From NCBI GenBank assembly GCA_963971535.1, contig OZ020592.1:54319150-54383149 (forward strand): a stretch of 64,000 nt of DNA, in the 5' to 3' direction. The stretch's first letter is position 1; the number at the start of each line of letters is the position of its first letter. The notes under the pieces are model-generated. The model had not been told where the DNA came from and made no database searches. It saw only the letters and a program-made list of their open reading frames with translations. The stretch is from Notolepis coatsorum. Lineage: Eukaryota > Chordata > Actinopteri > Aulopiformes > Paralepididae. The translations under genes and the position numbers were made by a program. This document shows, piece after piece, positions 1 through 10,077 of the stretch.

Positions 1-215
1 GCTTTGATGTGTTGTGTGTGTGTGTGTGATACAGGCCTGATTACTCTGCACACCACTTCCAGCTCTGACCTCTGACCCCCACACCACGTCCAGCTCTGAC
101 ATCTGAACCCCACACACACTCACTCATTCACTCACACACAGTTTGTAACTATGTGGCATATGAATGTTTGTCTACAGTAGGGGTGTTATAGTATAGTTAT
201 AGTATATTTGTATAA
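1..215. other. Flank upstream of the piggyBac exon, with a small tandem duplication
   Basis: A short TG run lies near 12-28. A 33-bp direct duplication around 48-117 contains CCAGCTCTGAC in both halves. The end of the stretch, TATAATTGACAG at about 211-222, resembles a splice acceptor leading into the piggyBac exon. No other coding signal was seen. Confidence 0.5.
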
Positions 216-1715
216 TTGACAGGTCGTGGCGTGCGACGCGGAGGAGCGAAGAGCAGGTCTGCGATCCGTCAGGAACAGGAGAATGCCTGGTCTCGTGAGG
301 GCTGGGTGCCTCATAGGATCCCATTCACAGCCCAACCGGGGTTGCTCCAGGACGCCGCGGCACTGAATTCCTACCGGCCTGCAAAATGGCTAGATCTGTT
401 CCTGACAGATGATTTTCTCAATGCCATTGTTGCCCAGACCAACCTCTATGCTGATCAGTGCATTGCCCGGCTGGACCCCACGCTAACCAGTAGCAGGGCA
501 CTGAATTGGACGGCCCTCACATTGAAGGAGCTGAAGAAGTTCCTTGGACTCAATTTCCTGAGCAGTATCCTTTGGAAGCCTCGCATGGACATGATGTGGA
601 CCACTGATGATATGATGTTCACACCATACTACTCAGCCACCATGCCACGCAACCGGTATGAGTTGATCTGGCGATTCCTCCACTTTGCGGACAATACGTC
701 CCTAGATGTTAGAGACAAATTGTGTAAGGTACGCCCTGTAGTCGACCATGTCAACATGAGGAGCAAGGAACTGTACCAGCCCGAACGTGAGCTCGCCATT
801 GACGAGGGGATGATGGCATGGCGAGGCCGCCTGACTTTCCGGGTCTACAACCCCAACAAGCCAACCCGGTATGGCATCAAGTCATACTTCCTGTGCGAAT
901 CACGCACAGGATATTGCTTCGCATTCAAGTCATATTGCCGGGAGGGCGCGAACCTGGGGGACACGGTCGTCGGTCTGCTTGGACGTTTGTCTGGGGCCGG
1001 TTATACGCTGTTTATGGATAATTTTTACAACAGTGTACACATGTCCGCCAGGCTCCGACAGTTGAGGACCGACGTCTGTGGTACCCTCAGGAAGCACCAG
1101 GGGGAGCCAGCGATCATAAAGAACCTGACCAAAGCTGACATCGGTGTGGGGGAGCGCATTGCTGTCAACAATAAGCAGGTCATGATCGTGGCATGGCGCG
1201 ATAAAAGGATCGTGAAGACCATCACCAGCTTCCACGAGGACACCATGGAAATGGCAAAAGTGTGGCAGAAGCAGAAGAAGGGCAAAGCGGTGAGGGTGGA
1301 GATGCTCAAGCCATCAACCATCATGTGTTACAATAAATTAATGAACGGCGTCGACCAGTTGGATCAGAATATATCGTACTATCCGGCTGCACGTAAGACT
1401 GGAAAGTGGACCAAAAAGTTTGTGATGTATCTGATCCAAATATGTATGTTCAACGCTTTTGTCTTGTACAAAATCAGGCACCCACAAGGGCATTATTACA
1501 ACCTCTTCCGGTTCACCAGGGCTGTGGCGCGGACCTACACAGGGGGTCAGAAGTTGAAGATTCCTGGGGTGACAGAGGAGGAGGAGGCGGAGGCAGGGGG
1601 TGGGGGTGAGGCGGAGGCAGGGGTGAGGAGGAGGAGGAGGCAGGGGCTGAGCAGGTGGGGCGTGACGGGCAGTGCGACCCTAGGGCCCCACCGGGGGACC
1701 CGCAGAGCAGATTAG
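216..1715 (+). CDS. PiggyBac-type transposase (PGBD4-like), main exon
   Basis: This 499-codon frame encodes a piggyBac-family DDE transposase, an enzyme that cuts and pastes DNA at TTAA sites. All three catalytic aspartates are visible: D196 in AIDEGMMAWRG, D268 in LFMDNFYNS and D380 in MNGVDQLDQ, with the extra D383. The frame opens on TTG just after a possible acceptor (TTGACAG), so the true start is probably in an upstream exon or at a later ATG. The last 30 or so residues, rich in Arg and Gly, are out of frame with the expected acidic linker. They come from a frameshift in the GAGGAGG-rich stretch at about 1573-1650. Terminal repeats and TTAA ends were not found. It may be a recently dead transposon or a host-retained copy. 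Confidence 0.88.
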   Translation: MTGRGVRRGGAKSRSAIRQEQENAWSREGWVPHRIPFTAQPGLLQDAAALNSYRPAKWLDLFLTDDFLNAIVAQTNLYADQCIARLDPTLTSSRALNWTALTLKELKKFLGLNFLSSILWKPRMDMMWTTDDMMFTPYYSATMPRNRYELIWRFLHFADNTSLDVRDKLCKVRPVVDHVNMRSKELYQPERELAIDEGMMAWRGRLTFRVYNPNKPTRYGIKSYFLCESRTGYCFAFKSYCREGANLGDTVVGLLGRLSGAGYTLFMDNFYNSVHMSARLRQLRTDVCGTLRKHQGEPAIIKNLTKADIGVGERIAVNNKQVMIVAWRDKRIVKTITSFHEDTMEMAKVWQKQKKGKAVRVEMLKPSTIMCYNKLMNGVDQLDQNISYYPAARKTGKWTKKFVMYLIQICMFNAFVLYKIRHPQGHYYNLFRFTRAVARTYTGGQKLKIPGVTEEEEAEAGGGGEAEAGVRRRRRQGLSRWGVTGSATLGPHRGTRRAD

Positions 1716-1912
1716 TGGGTGGCTTTGGGAAGCATGTAATGGTTGCATACAAAGCCACCCCCAAGCAAAAGCTACCGTGTAGGAAATGTCGGGTCTGCAG
1801 TAGGCGTGGCCTCAGGAGTGAGACCAGATATTTTTGCACATCGTGCAAAGTCCCCCTGCATCGTGACAAATGCTTCACTCTGTACCACACAAAGAGGGAT
1901 TTCTCTAAATAG
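1655..1912 (+). pseudogene. C-terminal cysteine-rich domain of the same piggyBac transposase, out of frame
   Basis: This frame carries the C-terminal cysteine/histidine cluster typical of piggyBac transposases: CRKCRVCSRR, then YFCTSCKVPLH, then RDKCFTLYH, ending at a stop at about 1910. In the family this RING/PHD-like zinc domain binds the transposon ends. It overlaps the end of the main frame but lies in a different reading frame. The protein is therefore split by an indel in the GAG-repeat linker. A repeat-length change in that linker would be enough to join the two frames, so a sequencing or assembly error is also possible. Confidence 0.8.
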
Positions 1913-1936
1913 TTTCTTTATTATTTGTCATATAGA

Positions 1937-1997
1937 AGTACAGACTACTTCTAAATAATCCGGCACACAGAAGTACAGATTACTTCTAAATAATCCA
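1937..1997. repeat. Short direct repeat after the piggyBac gene
   Basis: The block AGAAGTACAGAxTACTTCTAAATAATCC occurs twice in tandem. It also contains the small palindrome GAAGTACAGACTACTTC. It could be a subterminal repeat of the piggyBac element, but this is not shown. Confidence 0.5.
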
Positions 1998-2051
1998 TCA
2001 TTGTGTGATACAGACGGAACCATGTGTATCGGTACATAGTATAGCTAGCTG

Positions 2052-2120
2052 AGAGTAGTATAGTGTAGTATAGTATAGTATAGTATAGTATAGTATAGTA
2101 TAGTATAGTATAGTATAGTG
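2052..2120. repeat. (TAGTA)n pentanucleotide microsatellite
   Basis: About thirteen TAGTA units, nearly perfect. The array sits just beyond the end of the inverted piggyBac fragment. It creates spurious open frames on the minus strand. Confidence 0.9.
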
Positions 2121-2133
2121 TATGGGTAGTTGC

Positions 2134-2275
2134 ACTGTTTTCTGTACAAGACAAATGCGTTGAACACATGTATTTGGGCCACGGTTGTCGATATTGCATA
2201 GGCATGTTTGGACCACTTGCAGATGAGACGGTATGTTAGCGATCTAGCTGTGTCGACTCCATTCATCATTTGCAT
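2134..2275 (-). pseudogene. PiggyBac transposase fragment, inverted
   Basis: The minus strand encodes about 47 residues that start with MNGVD and end with VFNAFVLY. They match the third-aspartate region of the intact transposase nearby, where MNGVDQLDQ is followed by MFNAFVLYK. The second half of the DQLDQ motif is lost. The fragment is a diverged relic, not a recent copy of the 216-1715 gene. It lies in the opposite orientation to that gene and to the next fragment. Confidence 0.7.
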
Positions 2276-2421
2276 TGTTTGTGTATATAGTTTATTTTTT
2301 TATTTATCTTTTCCCCCCCTCATTTTTACCGTTTGCACAGAACCAATGGTTGCTGACAGTCACCCAGTTTATAAAAGTATATACTGTAGGTAACATACCA
2401 CACTTTTCTAATGCAGTCCAT

Positions 2422-2640
2422 TGGCCTCTTATTTATATACTTTGGAAGCATGTATTGGATATTTTTTGGTCCACAGATCATATGGCGCTTCATCCATTTA
2501 TCAATGGACAATCCAGTCATCGATGCGAGAGACCAAGTAAGATATGCCCAGTAGTTGATCATGTGACGTGCCTGTACTGTGAATGTTACCAGCAAACTTC
2601 TAAATGCACTGAAACAATGGTTGGTTATCCTCCAGTGTTC
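2422..2640 (+). pseudogene. PiggyBac transposase fragment, plus strand, frameshifted
   Basis: The plus strand encodes ILWKHVLDIFWSTDH and then, after a small deletion and frame changes, IWRFIHLSMDN and ICPVVDHV. These parallel ILWKPRMDMMWTTDD, IWRFLHFADN and VRPVVDHVN of the intact gene. It is a decayed copy from the region before the first catalytic aspartate. Its right end runs directly into the 108/111-bp satellite, whose first unit begins within this homology. Confidence 0.65.
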
Positions 2641-3560
2641 ACTTTTTATAAGGTATTGTCTTGGTAAATTACCATAATCCTATACTGTGAATGTTACCAG
2701 CAAACTTCTAAATGCACTGAAACAATGGTTGATTATCCTCCAGTGTTCACTTTTTATAAGGTATTGTCTTGGTAAATTACCATAATCCTATACTGTGAAT
2801 GTTACCAGCAAACTTCGAAATGCACTGAAACAATGGTTGGTTATCATCAGCCAGTGTTCACTTTTTATAAGGTATTGTCTTGGTAAATTACCATAATCCT
2901 ATACTGTGAATGTTACCAGCAAACTCCTAAATGCACTGAAACAATGGTTGGTTATCATCAGCCAGTGTTCACTTTTTATAAGGTATTGTCTTGGTAAATT
3001 ACCATAATCCTATACTGTGAATGTTACCAGCAAACTTCGAAATGCACTGAAACAATGGTTGGTTATCATCAGCCAGTGTTCACTTTTTATAAGGTATTGT
3101 CTTGGTAAATTACCATAATCCTATACTGTGAATGTTACCAGCAAACTTTTAAATGCACTGAAATAATGGTTGGTTATCATCTAGTGTTCACTTTTTATAA
3201 GGTATTGTCTTGTGTGATAACTGTGACCTCATTTTTTTACTTCTAATTTACATGCTATACTATGTTATTTTATTTCATACTTATCTTGTCTTGCACAGTC
3301 TCTGGAGCGTAACAGTAAGAAGCATTTTCTATAAAAGTATTCTGTACTTCTGTATGACAACTATTAAAGAAACTTGAAACTTGAACTTGAACTTGGTAAA
3401 TTACCATAATCCTATACTGTGAATGTTACCAGCAAACTTCTAAATGCACTGAAACAATGGTTGGTTATCATCAGCCAGTGTTCACTTTTTATAAGGTATT
3501 GTCTTGGTAAATTACCATAATTTTATACTGTGAATGTTACCAGCATGTGTCTAATGCACA
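2575..3560 (+). repeat. 108/111-bp satellite grown next to a piggyBac relic
   Basis: Units beginning TACTGTGAATGTTACCAGC start near 2575, 2683, 2791, 2902, 3013, 3124, 3415 and 3526. Spacings are 108, 108, 111, 111 and 111 bp, so all are multiples of three. The last two units are separated from the first six by a 185-bp insertion. The first unit continues directly from the piggyBac VVDHV homology. Each unit carries an in-frame stop (TGG TAA), so the array is not coding. Confidence 0.85.
3212..3396 (+). mobile_element. Short retroposon-like insertion in the satellite
   Basis: This block interrupts a satellite unit after GTCTTG. It ends in a short (CTTGAA)n tail at about 3372-3394, after which the unit resumes at GGTAAATT. 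A short repetitive 3' tail is typical of LINE or SINE insertions. The family is not recognised. Confidence 0.5.
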
Positions 3561-4054
3561 GCAACAATGGTTGGTACTGATGACTGTCACCCAGTTTATT
3601 GAACATATTTCGAAATAAAAATGTCTTCATTTCATCAAAGTTTCAAGTTTTCTGCATTGTAAAGTATTCTGTATTTTATAATAATGTTTTCTGGACCTAC
3701 ACCAGTAGTTATAACTTACTTGTTCGTTAGCGCCAGGCATGGTGGTTGATAAGGTAGTAGTATTTCCAAGTGAAACTAATTGATATATTATCAATACAAG
3801 ATATTATTACTTTATGAATGTGTTTATCATGTATGGACGAATAAATTGGAAAACAGGTAGGTACAGAGCAACACAGTGTCTACAACACAGGAGCAGATTA
3901 TGCACAGTACATGAATGAGAAACAGTCAAAATGTTTTTTTTTAGTTTATTGCATGCACATGATCTATAATACCTGATCGGTACAATATCTACTAACCTGA
4001 TCAATACAATATATTCCCACCTGATCGATATAATAGTATTACTGCATTTCAAGT
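3561..4054. other. Unassigned AT-rich stretch
   Basis: About 3570-3605 resembles 2343-2380 (both contain CACCCAGTTTAT), so the satellite edge repeats part of the piggyBac relic's flank. Nothing else was recognised. Confidence 0.4.
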
Positions 4055-5338
4055 TTGTCAGTCAGTCAGTCAGACTGTCAGTCGGACTGTCAGTCAGTCA
4101 GTCGGATTGTCAATCAAACAATCAAACAATCAATCAAACAATAAAACAATCAATCAAACAAACCATCAAACATTCAATCAATCAAACAAACCATCAAACA
4201 TTCAATCAATCAAACAATAAAACATTCTATCAAACAAACCATCAAACATTCAATCAATCAAACAAACCATCAAACATTCAAACAATAAAACAATCTATCA
4301 AACATTCAATCAAACAAACCATCAAACATTCAATCAATCAAACAATAAAACAATCTATCAAACAAACCATCAAACATTCAATCAATCAAACAATAAAACA
4401 ATCTATCAAACAAACCATCAAACATTCAATCAATCAAACAATAAAACAATCTATCAAACAAACCATCAAACATTCAATCAAACAAACCATCAATCAAACA
4501 ATAAAACAATCTATCAAACAAACCATCAAACATTCAATCAAACAAACCATCAGACATTCAATCAATCAAACAATAAAACAATCTATCAAACAAACCATCA
4601 AACATTCAATCAATCAAACAAACCATCAAACATTCAATCAATCAAACAATAAAACAATCTATCAAACAAACCATCAAACATTCAATCAATCAAACACATT
4701 CAATCAAACAATCAAACATTCAATCAATCAAACAAACCATCAAACATTCAATCAATAAAACAATCTATCAAACAAACCATCAAACAAACCATCAAACAAT
4801 AAAACAATCTATCAAACAAACCACCAAACATTCAATCAATCAAACAATAAAACAATCTATCAAACAAACCATCAAACATTCAATCAATCAAACAAACCAT
4901 CAAACATTCAATCAATCAAACAATAAAACAATCTATCAAACAAACCATCACACATTCAATCAAACAAACATTCAATCAATCAAACAATAAAACAATCTAT
5001 CAAACAAACCATCAAAGATTCAATCAATCAAACAAACCATCAAACATTCAATCAATCAAACAATAAAACAATCTATCAAACAAACCATCAAACATTCAAT
5101 CAATCAAACAAACCATCAAACATTCAATCAATCTATCAAACAAACCATCAAACATTCAATCAATCAAACAAACATTCAATCAATCAAACAATAAAACAAT
5201 CTATCAAACAAACCATCAAACATTCAATCAATCAAACAAACCATCAAACATTCAATCAATCAATCAAACAAACCATCAAACAATCAAACAAACATTCAAT
5301 CAATCAAACAATAAAACAATCTATCAAACAAACCATCC
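4055..5338. repeat. CAAT/CAAA satellite with roughly 48-bp higher-order unit
   Basis: About 1.28 kb is built almost only from the tetramers CAAT, CAAA, AAAC and CATT. It starts with GTCA repeats (4056-4105) that grade into ATCA repeats. The recurring higher-order word is CAATCAATCAAACAATAAAACAATC, then TATCAAACAAACCATCAAACATT, with unit insertions and deletions. The array is purine/pyrimidine-skewed and has no coding potential. Confidence 0.9.
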
Positions 5339-5896
5339 ATCCATAGCACCTCGCATAAAAAGGCTTGTAACTCCCTTTCTAAAGAATCCACCTGGATTTT
5401 TACCTTTATTTACCTTTTTTAAACTTGTAATTGTGAACGAACGAAGACATGCAGAAACAAACGGTTTTTTTCATAGTGTACATCAACCCGTCGTCGTCAA
5501 ATGAGCCAAACCATTTCCCCATAGTTATAATATCAAATATAGAAATAGCTCCGCTAAGATCATGAGATATGCTAAAATCGCCCAGGAATCCTGGCCAGGC
5601 ACAGTCATTTCCGGATTTCTGGCCGGCGACCAAAGTGTTAACAAAGGTTTTTGTAATGTGTGTACCGCAATAATTCTGCGTGATTATCCAAAATGGCCGT
5701 CCACTTCCATTCATTCAGACGTTGCAATCAGTGCTCGTCTGCGATTGCTTCCCGAGCAGATGCTCCTTGGCTACAACGGTGGTCAATCATTTTCGCCATC
5801 AGCGGTGACTGGTCAGATCAGGACCGTTTACAACTGGACGTGGTCACTCGTCGGAACGGCTTGTCAACTGATGCTCACTGGATATTTCATCTTACA
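5339..5896. other. Unassigned stretch with short open frames
   Basis: Two overlapping plus-strand frames (5562-6008 and 5693-5935) end next to the dinucleotide context CTTACAG|GTAGGG at 5892-5902. No domain is recognisable in either frame, and the sequence is not obviously repetitive. It could be a non-coding part of a transposon. Confidence 0.3.
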
Positions 5897-6030
5897 GGTA
5901 GGGAGGGGGTGTTTTGTTGGAGGTCAGACAGGTAGGAGGGGGTGTGTTGTTGGAGGAGGTCGGACAGATAGGGAGGGGGTGTGTTGTTGGAGGAGGTCAG
6001 ACAGGTAGGGAGGGGGTGTGTTGTAGGGGG
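5897..6030. repeat. G-rich minisatellite, about 45-bp unit
   Basis: About three to four imperfect copies of a unit containing GTAGGGAGGGGGTGT and TTGGAGGAGGTCAGACAG. It is strongly G-rich on the plus strand, with runs able to form G-quadruplexes (inference). Confidence 0.8.
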
Positions 6031-6422
6031 AGCCAGGTTGTTGCGGGCTGTGTAGGTGATGAGTAATTTTTTTTTATCTATCCTATATTTAACTGGGAGC
6101 CAGTGGAGATCATGAAGGACTAAGGTGATGTGGTCTCTTAAACGGGTACTGGTGAGTAGGCGGGTGGCAGAGTTCTGTACATACTTGAGTTAATTAAGGA
6201 CTTTGTTTGTGGAGCCGTAGAGGATACTGTTGCAAGCTGGTAACAAATGCATGAATCAGTATTTCTGCAGCAGTGTGTGACAGTGATGGTTGGAGACAGG
6301 CAATTCCATGGAGGTGGAGGAAGGCTATTTTGATGATGTGGTTGACATGGAGGAGGAATGAGAGGGTGGGATCAAGAATGACTCCAAGGTTGCAGACTTG
6401 AGTGGAGGGGGTGACGATGGAG

Positions 6423-6900
6423 CCATGCTCACCTCCACCCGTCGCTCTGATCATATCACGCCTGTCCTCCACGACCTCCACTGGCTTCCAATCAAATACA
6501 GGATACAATTTAAAATACTACTCATCACATTTAAAGCCCTCAACAACCTTGCCCCTCCCTACCTGTCCGACCTCCTCCACCGTCACATGCCCACCCGTCG
6601 CCTTAGGTCTGCAGATGCCAACCTCCTAACACCTCCCACGACCAGGCTCCGGACCTGGGGCGACAGGGCCTTTGCTGCTGCTGCCCCATTCCTCTGGAAT
6701 GCCCTCCCCAGCCATATCCATGATGCAAACACCCTGACATCTTTTAAATCAGCCCTCAAACCCCACCTTTTCAATCTTGCTTTTGACCTCTAATTCTGTC
6801 GGTATTATTTTTTTTCTGTTTTGTTCTGTTTTTTGTTTTGCCATAGTTTTGTCTCTCCTACCCATGTAAAGTGTCTTTGAGCACGCTATATAAGATAGAT

Positions 6901-6935
<35 letters not shown>

Positions 6936-6936
6936 A
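6423..6936 (+). mobile_element. L2/Maui-type LINE 3' end inserted antiparallel into an L2
   Basis: The plus strand encodes the last 120 or so residues of the ORF2 protein, from DHITPVLHDLHWLPIKYRI through ALNNLAPPYLSDLLH and LWNALPSHIHD to FNLAFDL and a stop at about 6793. A short 3' UTR (GTAAAGTGTCTTTGAG) and an (ATT)n tail at 6903-6935 follow, as expected for this lineage. The coding part is nearly intact, unlike the minus-strand copy around it. The host L2 resumes on both sides, which shows a later insertion of a related copy in the opposite orientation. Confidence 0.78.
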
Positions 6937-7189
6937 ATGTTGAGGGAGAGTTTGAGTGTTTCTTTGCATCCATGTTTTAACGTCGTTCAGGCAGGTGGTG
7001 AGGGTGGAATGGGTGGCAGTGATAATGGTCCTGGAGGAGAGGTTTAGTAGGCATAACAGTGGAACTGGAGGTCATGGTGGATCTGACCAAGTGGGCGCAT
7101 ATGAAGTATGGAGAGAAGGGGGACCAAGCACCGAACCCTGGGGGACACCATGGGTGACAGGAACTATGGTCGATTTACAGTGAAATGTT

Positions 7190-7362
7190 CATTCAATCAA
7201 TCAATCTGCATGGTGATTGATTGAATGAAAATTGTATTAACAGATTGCAGATTTGGTACAATACAGTACGGCTCAATACACACAATTGTTAAGGGGATGC
7301 AGACCAGAGAAAGACTTTCGTCTTGTTTACATCAGGGTCCCCCATTTTCAATTCATAATGAA
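7190..7362 (-). mobile_element. LINE 3' end (AATC-tail family), minus strand
   Basis: The sequence carries the family hallmark, ACAGATTGCAGA, then TACAATACAG, then ACAATTGTTAAGGGGATGC. The same block occurs at 19563, 50767 and 57310 (minus strand) and at 52530 and 59775 (plus strand). It is a short 5'-truncated copy inserted in the L2 relic. Its tail region forms a perfect 14-bp inverted repeat (7190-7203 with 7214-7227). Confidence 0.75.
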
Positions 7363-8017
7363 TTGTAAGTAAGTGTGCAACTAGCACAGTGCAATCTATT
7401 CTTTGTGGATCTATCCCTTAGTTGTTAGGGGAGTCAGGGTCACTATGGGGGTAACTACGGAAAGCTTCAATGTGGAGGGAATGTAACCAGACGATAGGGA
7501 GGAATTTACTATTTTGGTGATGAGTGTTTTGGTGATGAGTGGGCAGAGTGTGGGAAGACAAGCCAGACGAAAGGGGAATGTGTCCAGGGCGCTGGTGGAT
7601 GACTTCATACCAGCTACTGTACCACTGAGGACAGGTCAGATGCAGATATTTCAGAAAATTATGGGAAGATGCGAACTGTCTGGAGTGGGGTTGTCAGGTT
7701 CAGGTCCAGGGGACTGGACGAGGCCAGCTGGTTGTGGATATTGTCGATTTAGTTTTGAAAGAATTCTAAGAAAGTGTTACATTTATCAACGGCCATGGAG
7801 TGAGAGAGATTGCCCATGGGTTTGAGGAGTTTGTTGATGAGGGAAAATAGTGTCCTTGGGGTATTGGCGCCAGACTGGATTATTCCTTAGTAATATGAGC
7901 AGCAGGTGGTGTTGAGGGTGTTGTTGTAGAGGTTGTTCTTTGTAAGATTCTATGTGAACAGTGAGACCTGTTTTCTTGATGAGCCGCTCAAGCTGAAGTC
8001 CCTTGGATTTCAGGTGC

Positions 8018-8277
8018 TAAAACAATGCCTGGACAGTTAGTATTATTCTATTCTCATAGCTAAACAATGTCTGGATAGCTAAGCCTGTTCTAATCTCATA
8101 GCTAAAGTGTAATCAAAGATACTAAGATAATAGACTTGCACCAGATCTAAACACAACATTAATGAAACATACATGTAGACTTAGCCTATAGTTTCTAGTG
8201 ATGGCTAAATAGCCCTGTCCTCTTACATTTTGTCTGTTTGAGAGACAAGAGTCGTAAGATCATATTTTGGGAAGGGT
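8018..8277. other. Unassigned stretch with an internal duplication
   Basis: About 8022-8110 holds two imperfect copies of a unit containing AACAATG(C/T)CTGGA and CTCATAGCTAAA. No coding signal was recognised. Confidence 0.4.
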
Positions 8278-8426
<149 letters not shown>

Positions 8427-9299
8427 GTGTTGTGCAGCAGCAGCAGCCAGTCTGAAAAAAGAACGCATCATTAATCAAGCCCATAGAATTACGAAAGCCA
8501 CACATCTAGGGTATGGAATTGCAAAGTAATGTTAGTGGGGTATAAAGGCTTGAGTACAGAATAAACGTAGGCTATCGCTAGTCCTCACAACAGGGTATTT
8601 TGCTGGAGAGCCTGCAGAAAATGGGACATATTGTATATTTGAGAGATTTCTCTGGACACAAAGACGCATATAGCTATGCATTGCATTATTATTATTAGTA
8701 TCCGACTGAGGTTTGCATGGTTAGCTGACATTAGTGTAAGTTCATTAGCTTTGTAGACACAAGAGATAAAAACAAGTTTTATCTGTTTCTAGAGTGATGC
8801 TTTGTGATGACATCACTTGCTCTGCCCTGCACACTCTCATTGTTAAACATTTTAGCTGCGCTAGCTGTCTGCTCTGAACACCATCAAAAACACCTTGCTT
8901 GTACAATCAATTAAATAAAAATAAAACATTGTCTAGAAAAACTATTCTTTTTCCATAATGGTATGAGGTTATATGGGCAGTCGGGTGAAGGTCAAAGTGA
9001 AGTGGAAACATTTCACACAATAAAAACACAAGAGGATTGTGTACTAAAAGAAACACTGCAGTCAGAATAGTTACCACTGTGCTGATACACAAACAAGTCT
9101 GATGTGCTGTTGATGCATTATTGCATTATTATTGCAGATAGCATCATTGTTAAAAAAGAACCACACGCCTTTCTTTTCTATAATTATTTTATATGCATGT
9201 TAGACTTTCTTTTGGCAATGGGATTGGGTTTCTTAATTGAGCACTTATCCGTATCATTGTGTTTTATTATAAACACTGGAGACAGAGCCTGGAGGGGGG
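8427..9299. other. Unassigned non-repetitive stretch
   Basis: AT-rich with scattered stops in all frames. Two plus- or minus-strand frames of 61-137 codons look random in composition. No family or RNA gene was recognised. Confidence 0.35.
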
Positions 9300-9650
9300 C
9301 AAAGATAAAGACGTCTTTGGCGATATTACGTGTGGGGTCTGTGTGTGCCTTGATCAGGCATTCCCAGTGTGATGTGTTATGTCTAGCTGTAGTTCCCTGT
9401 CCTGGTTTTGTAGTCCTTATCGTTTTCCCTTCCAGGTGTACCCATTTGTATCAACCCAGGTGTGTCTCGTCTCGTCATTCCCTCATGTATAAATGTTCTG
9501 TCTTCCCCTGTGTCTGATACTGATCCTGTCTGTGCAGTTATGTGTTCTTGTCTGTCATTACTTTATATTCCCTTTTGTTCCACCATGGTAACTATTAATT
9601 AAATATTCTTTGTTGAGTACTTTGGCTACAGTCTCCTTATTATGTTACAT
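9300..9650 (+). mobile_element. Possible solo LTR
   Basis: The layout resembles a retroviral-type LTR. A TATA-like TGTATAAATG sits at about 9485, followed by pyrimidine-rich sequence. A poly(A)-signal-like ATTAATTAAATATTC lies near 9592, and there is a possible TGTTACA end near 9650. The left boundary and target-site duplication were not located. The plus-strand frame at 9104-9517 crosses its left edge and is judged spurious. Confidence 0.3.
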
Positions 9651-9901
9651 TGACCAGACATCGAGCCTTCTAACAGTCAATGGTAACGTAATAGGCGAGA
9701 CGGGGTGGATGAGAGCCGAGGACGGATGCATCCTGATTTCCAACCAGATATTGAATGGCTTCAACCTGAAAATGAGTAAAGATGTGATAATTACATAAAT
9801 GGCTCAGATAAACGTATGTGTGGTGTGAGATGTGATCTGGTGAAAAGAGACAGGGCCGCTCTTTTTATTCTCTTGTTTCTGTGCTCTCTCATTCTCCTGA
9901 A

Positions 9902-9905
<4 letters not shown>

Positions 9906-9973
<68 letters not shown>
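9906..9973. repeat. (TC)n microsatellite
   Basis: About 68 bp of CT dinucleotides with a single A interruption. Confidence 0.95.
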
Positions 9974-9974
<1 letters not shown>

Positions 9975-10077
9975 AGGTAAGCACAGAAGGTTGAGAAGCT
10001 AAGAACAGCTGGTTAGCTATTATTTAATAGAGTAAACAAGCATGTCCTAAATAATTTTCTTGTAGCAAAGTTTTCCC

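Larger units (their letters stand above)
6040..8017 (-). mobile_element. L2/Maui-type LINE, minus strand, 5'-truncated and split
   Basis: Reading the minus strand from 8017 downward, decayed reverse transcriptase segments appear in the expected order. First come LLKPMG and the region around 7608-7411 (ACLPTLCPLITK, SSLSSGYIPSTLKLS). Next is the GVPQGSVLGPL-like motif near 7150. Then come WMQRNT near 6965, VCNLGVILDPTLSFL near 6390, and HITLVLHDLHWLP near 6110. Many frameshifts and stops are present. The element is interrupted by a LINE 3' tail at about 7190-7362 and by a plus-strand L2 copy at about 6423-6936. It is clearly non-functional. Confidence 0.75.

Noticed and set aside
2575..3560. 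CRISPR-like array of regular repeats
   Set aside because: Units are contiguous without unique spacers and the context is eukaryotic, so it is a satellite.
4055..5338. CRISPR or telomere-like array
   Set aside because: No spacers and no TTAGGG units. It is a tetranucleotide-based satellite.
5562..6008. Host gene exon with a donor site at about 5896
   Set aside because: No domain, two overlapping frames equally open, and the end runs into a minisatellite. The evidence is too weak.
6040..6936. Twin-priming inversion of a single L2
   Set aside because: Both strands carry the same coding part (HDLHWLP), and L2 sequence resumes beyond the plus-strand tail. Nesting explains this better.
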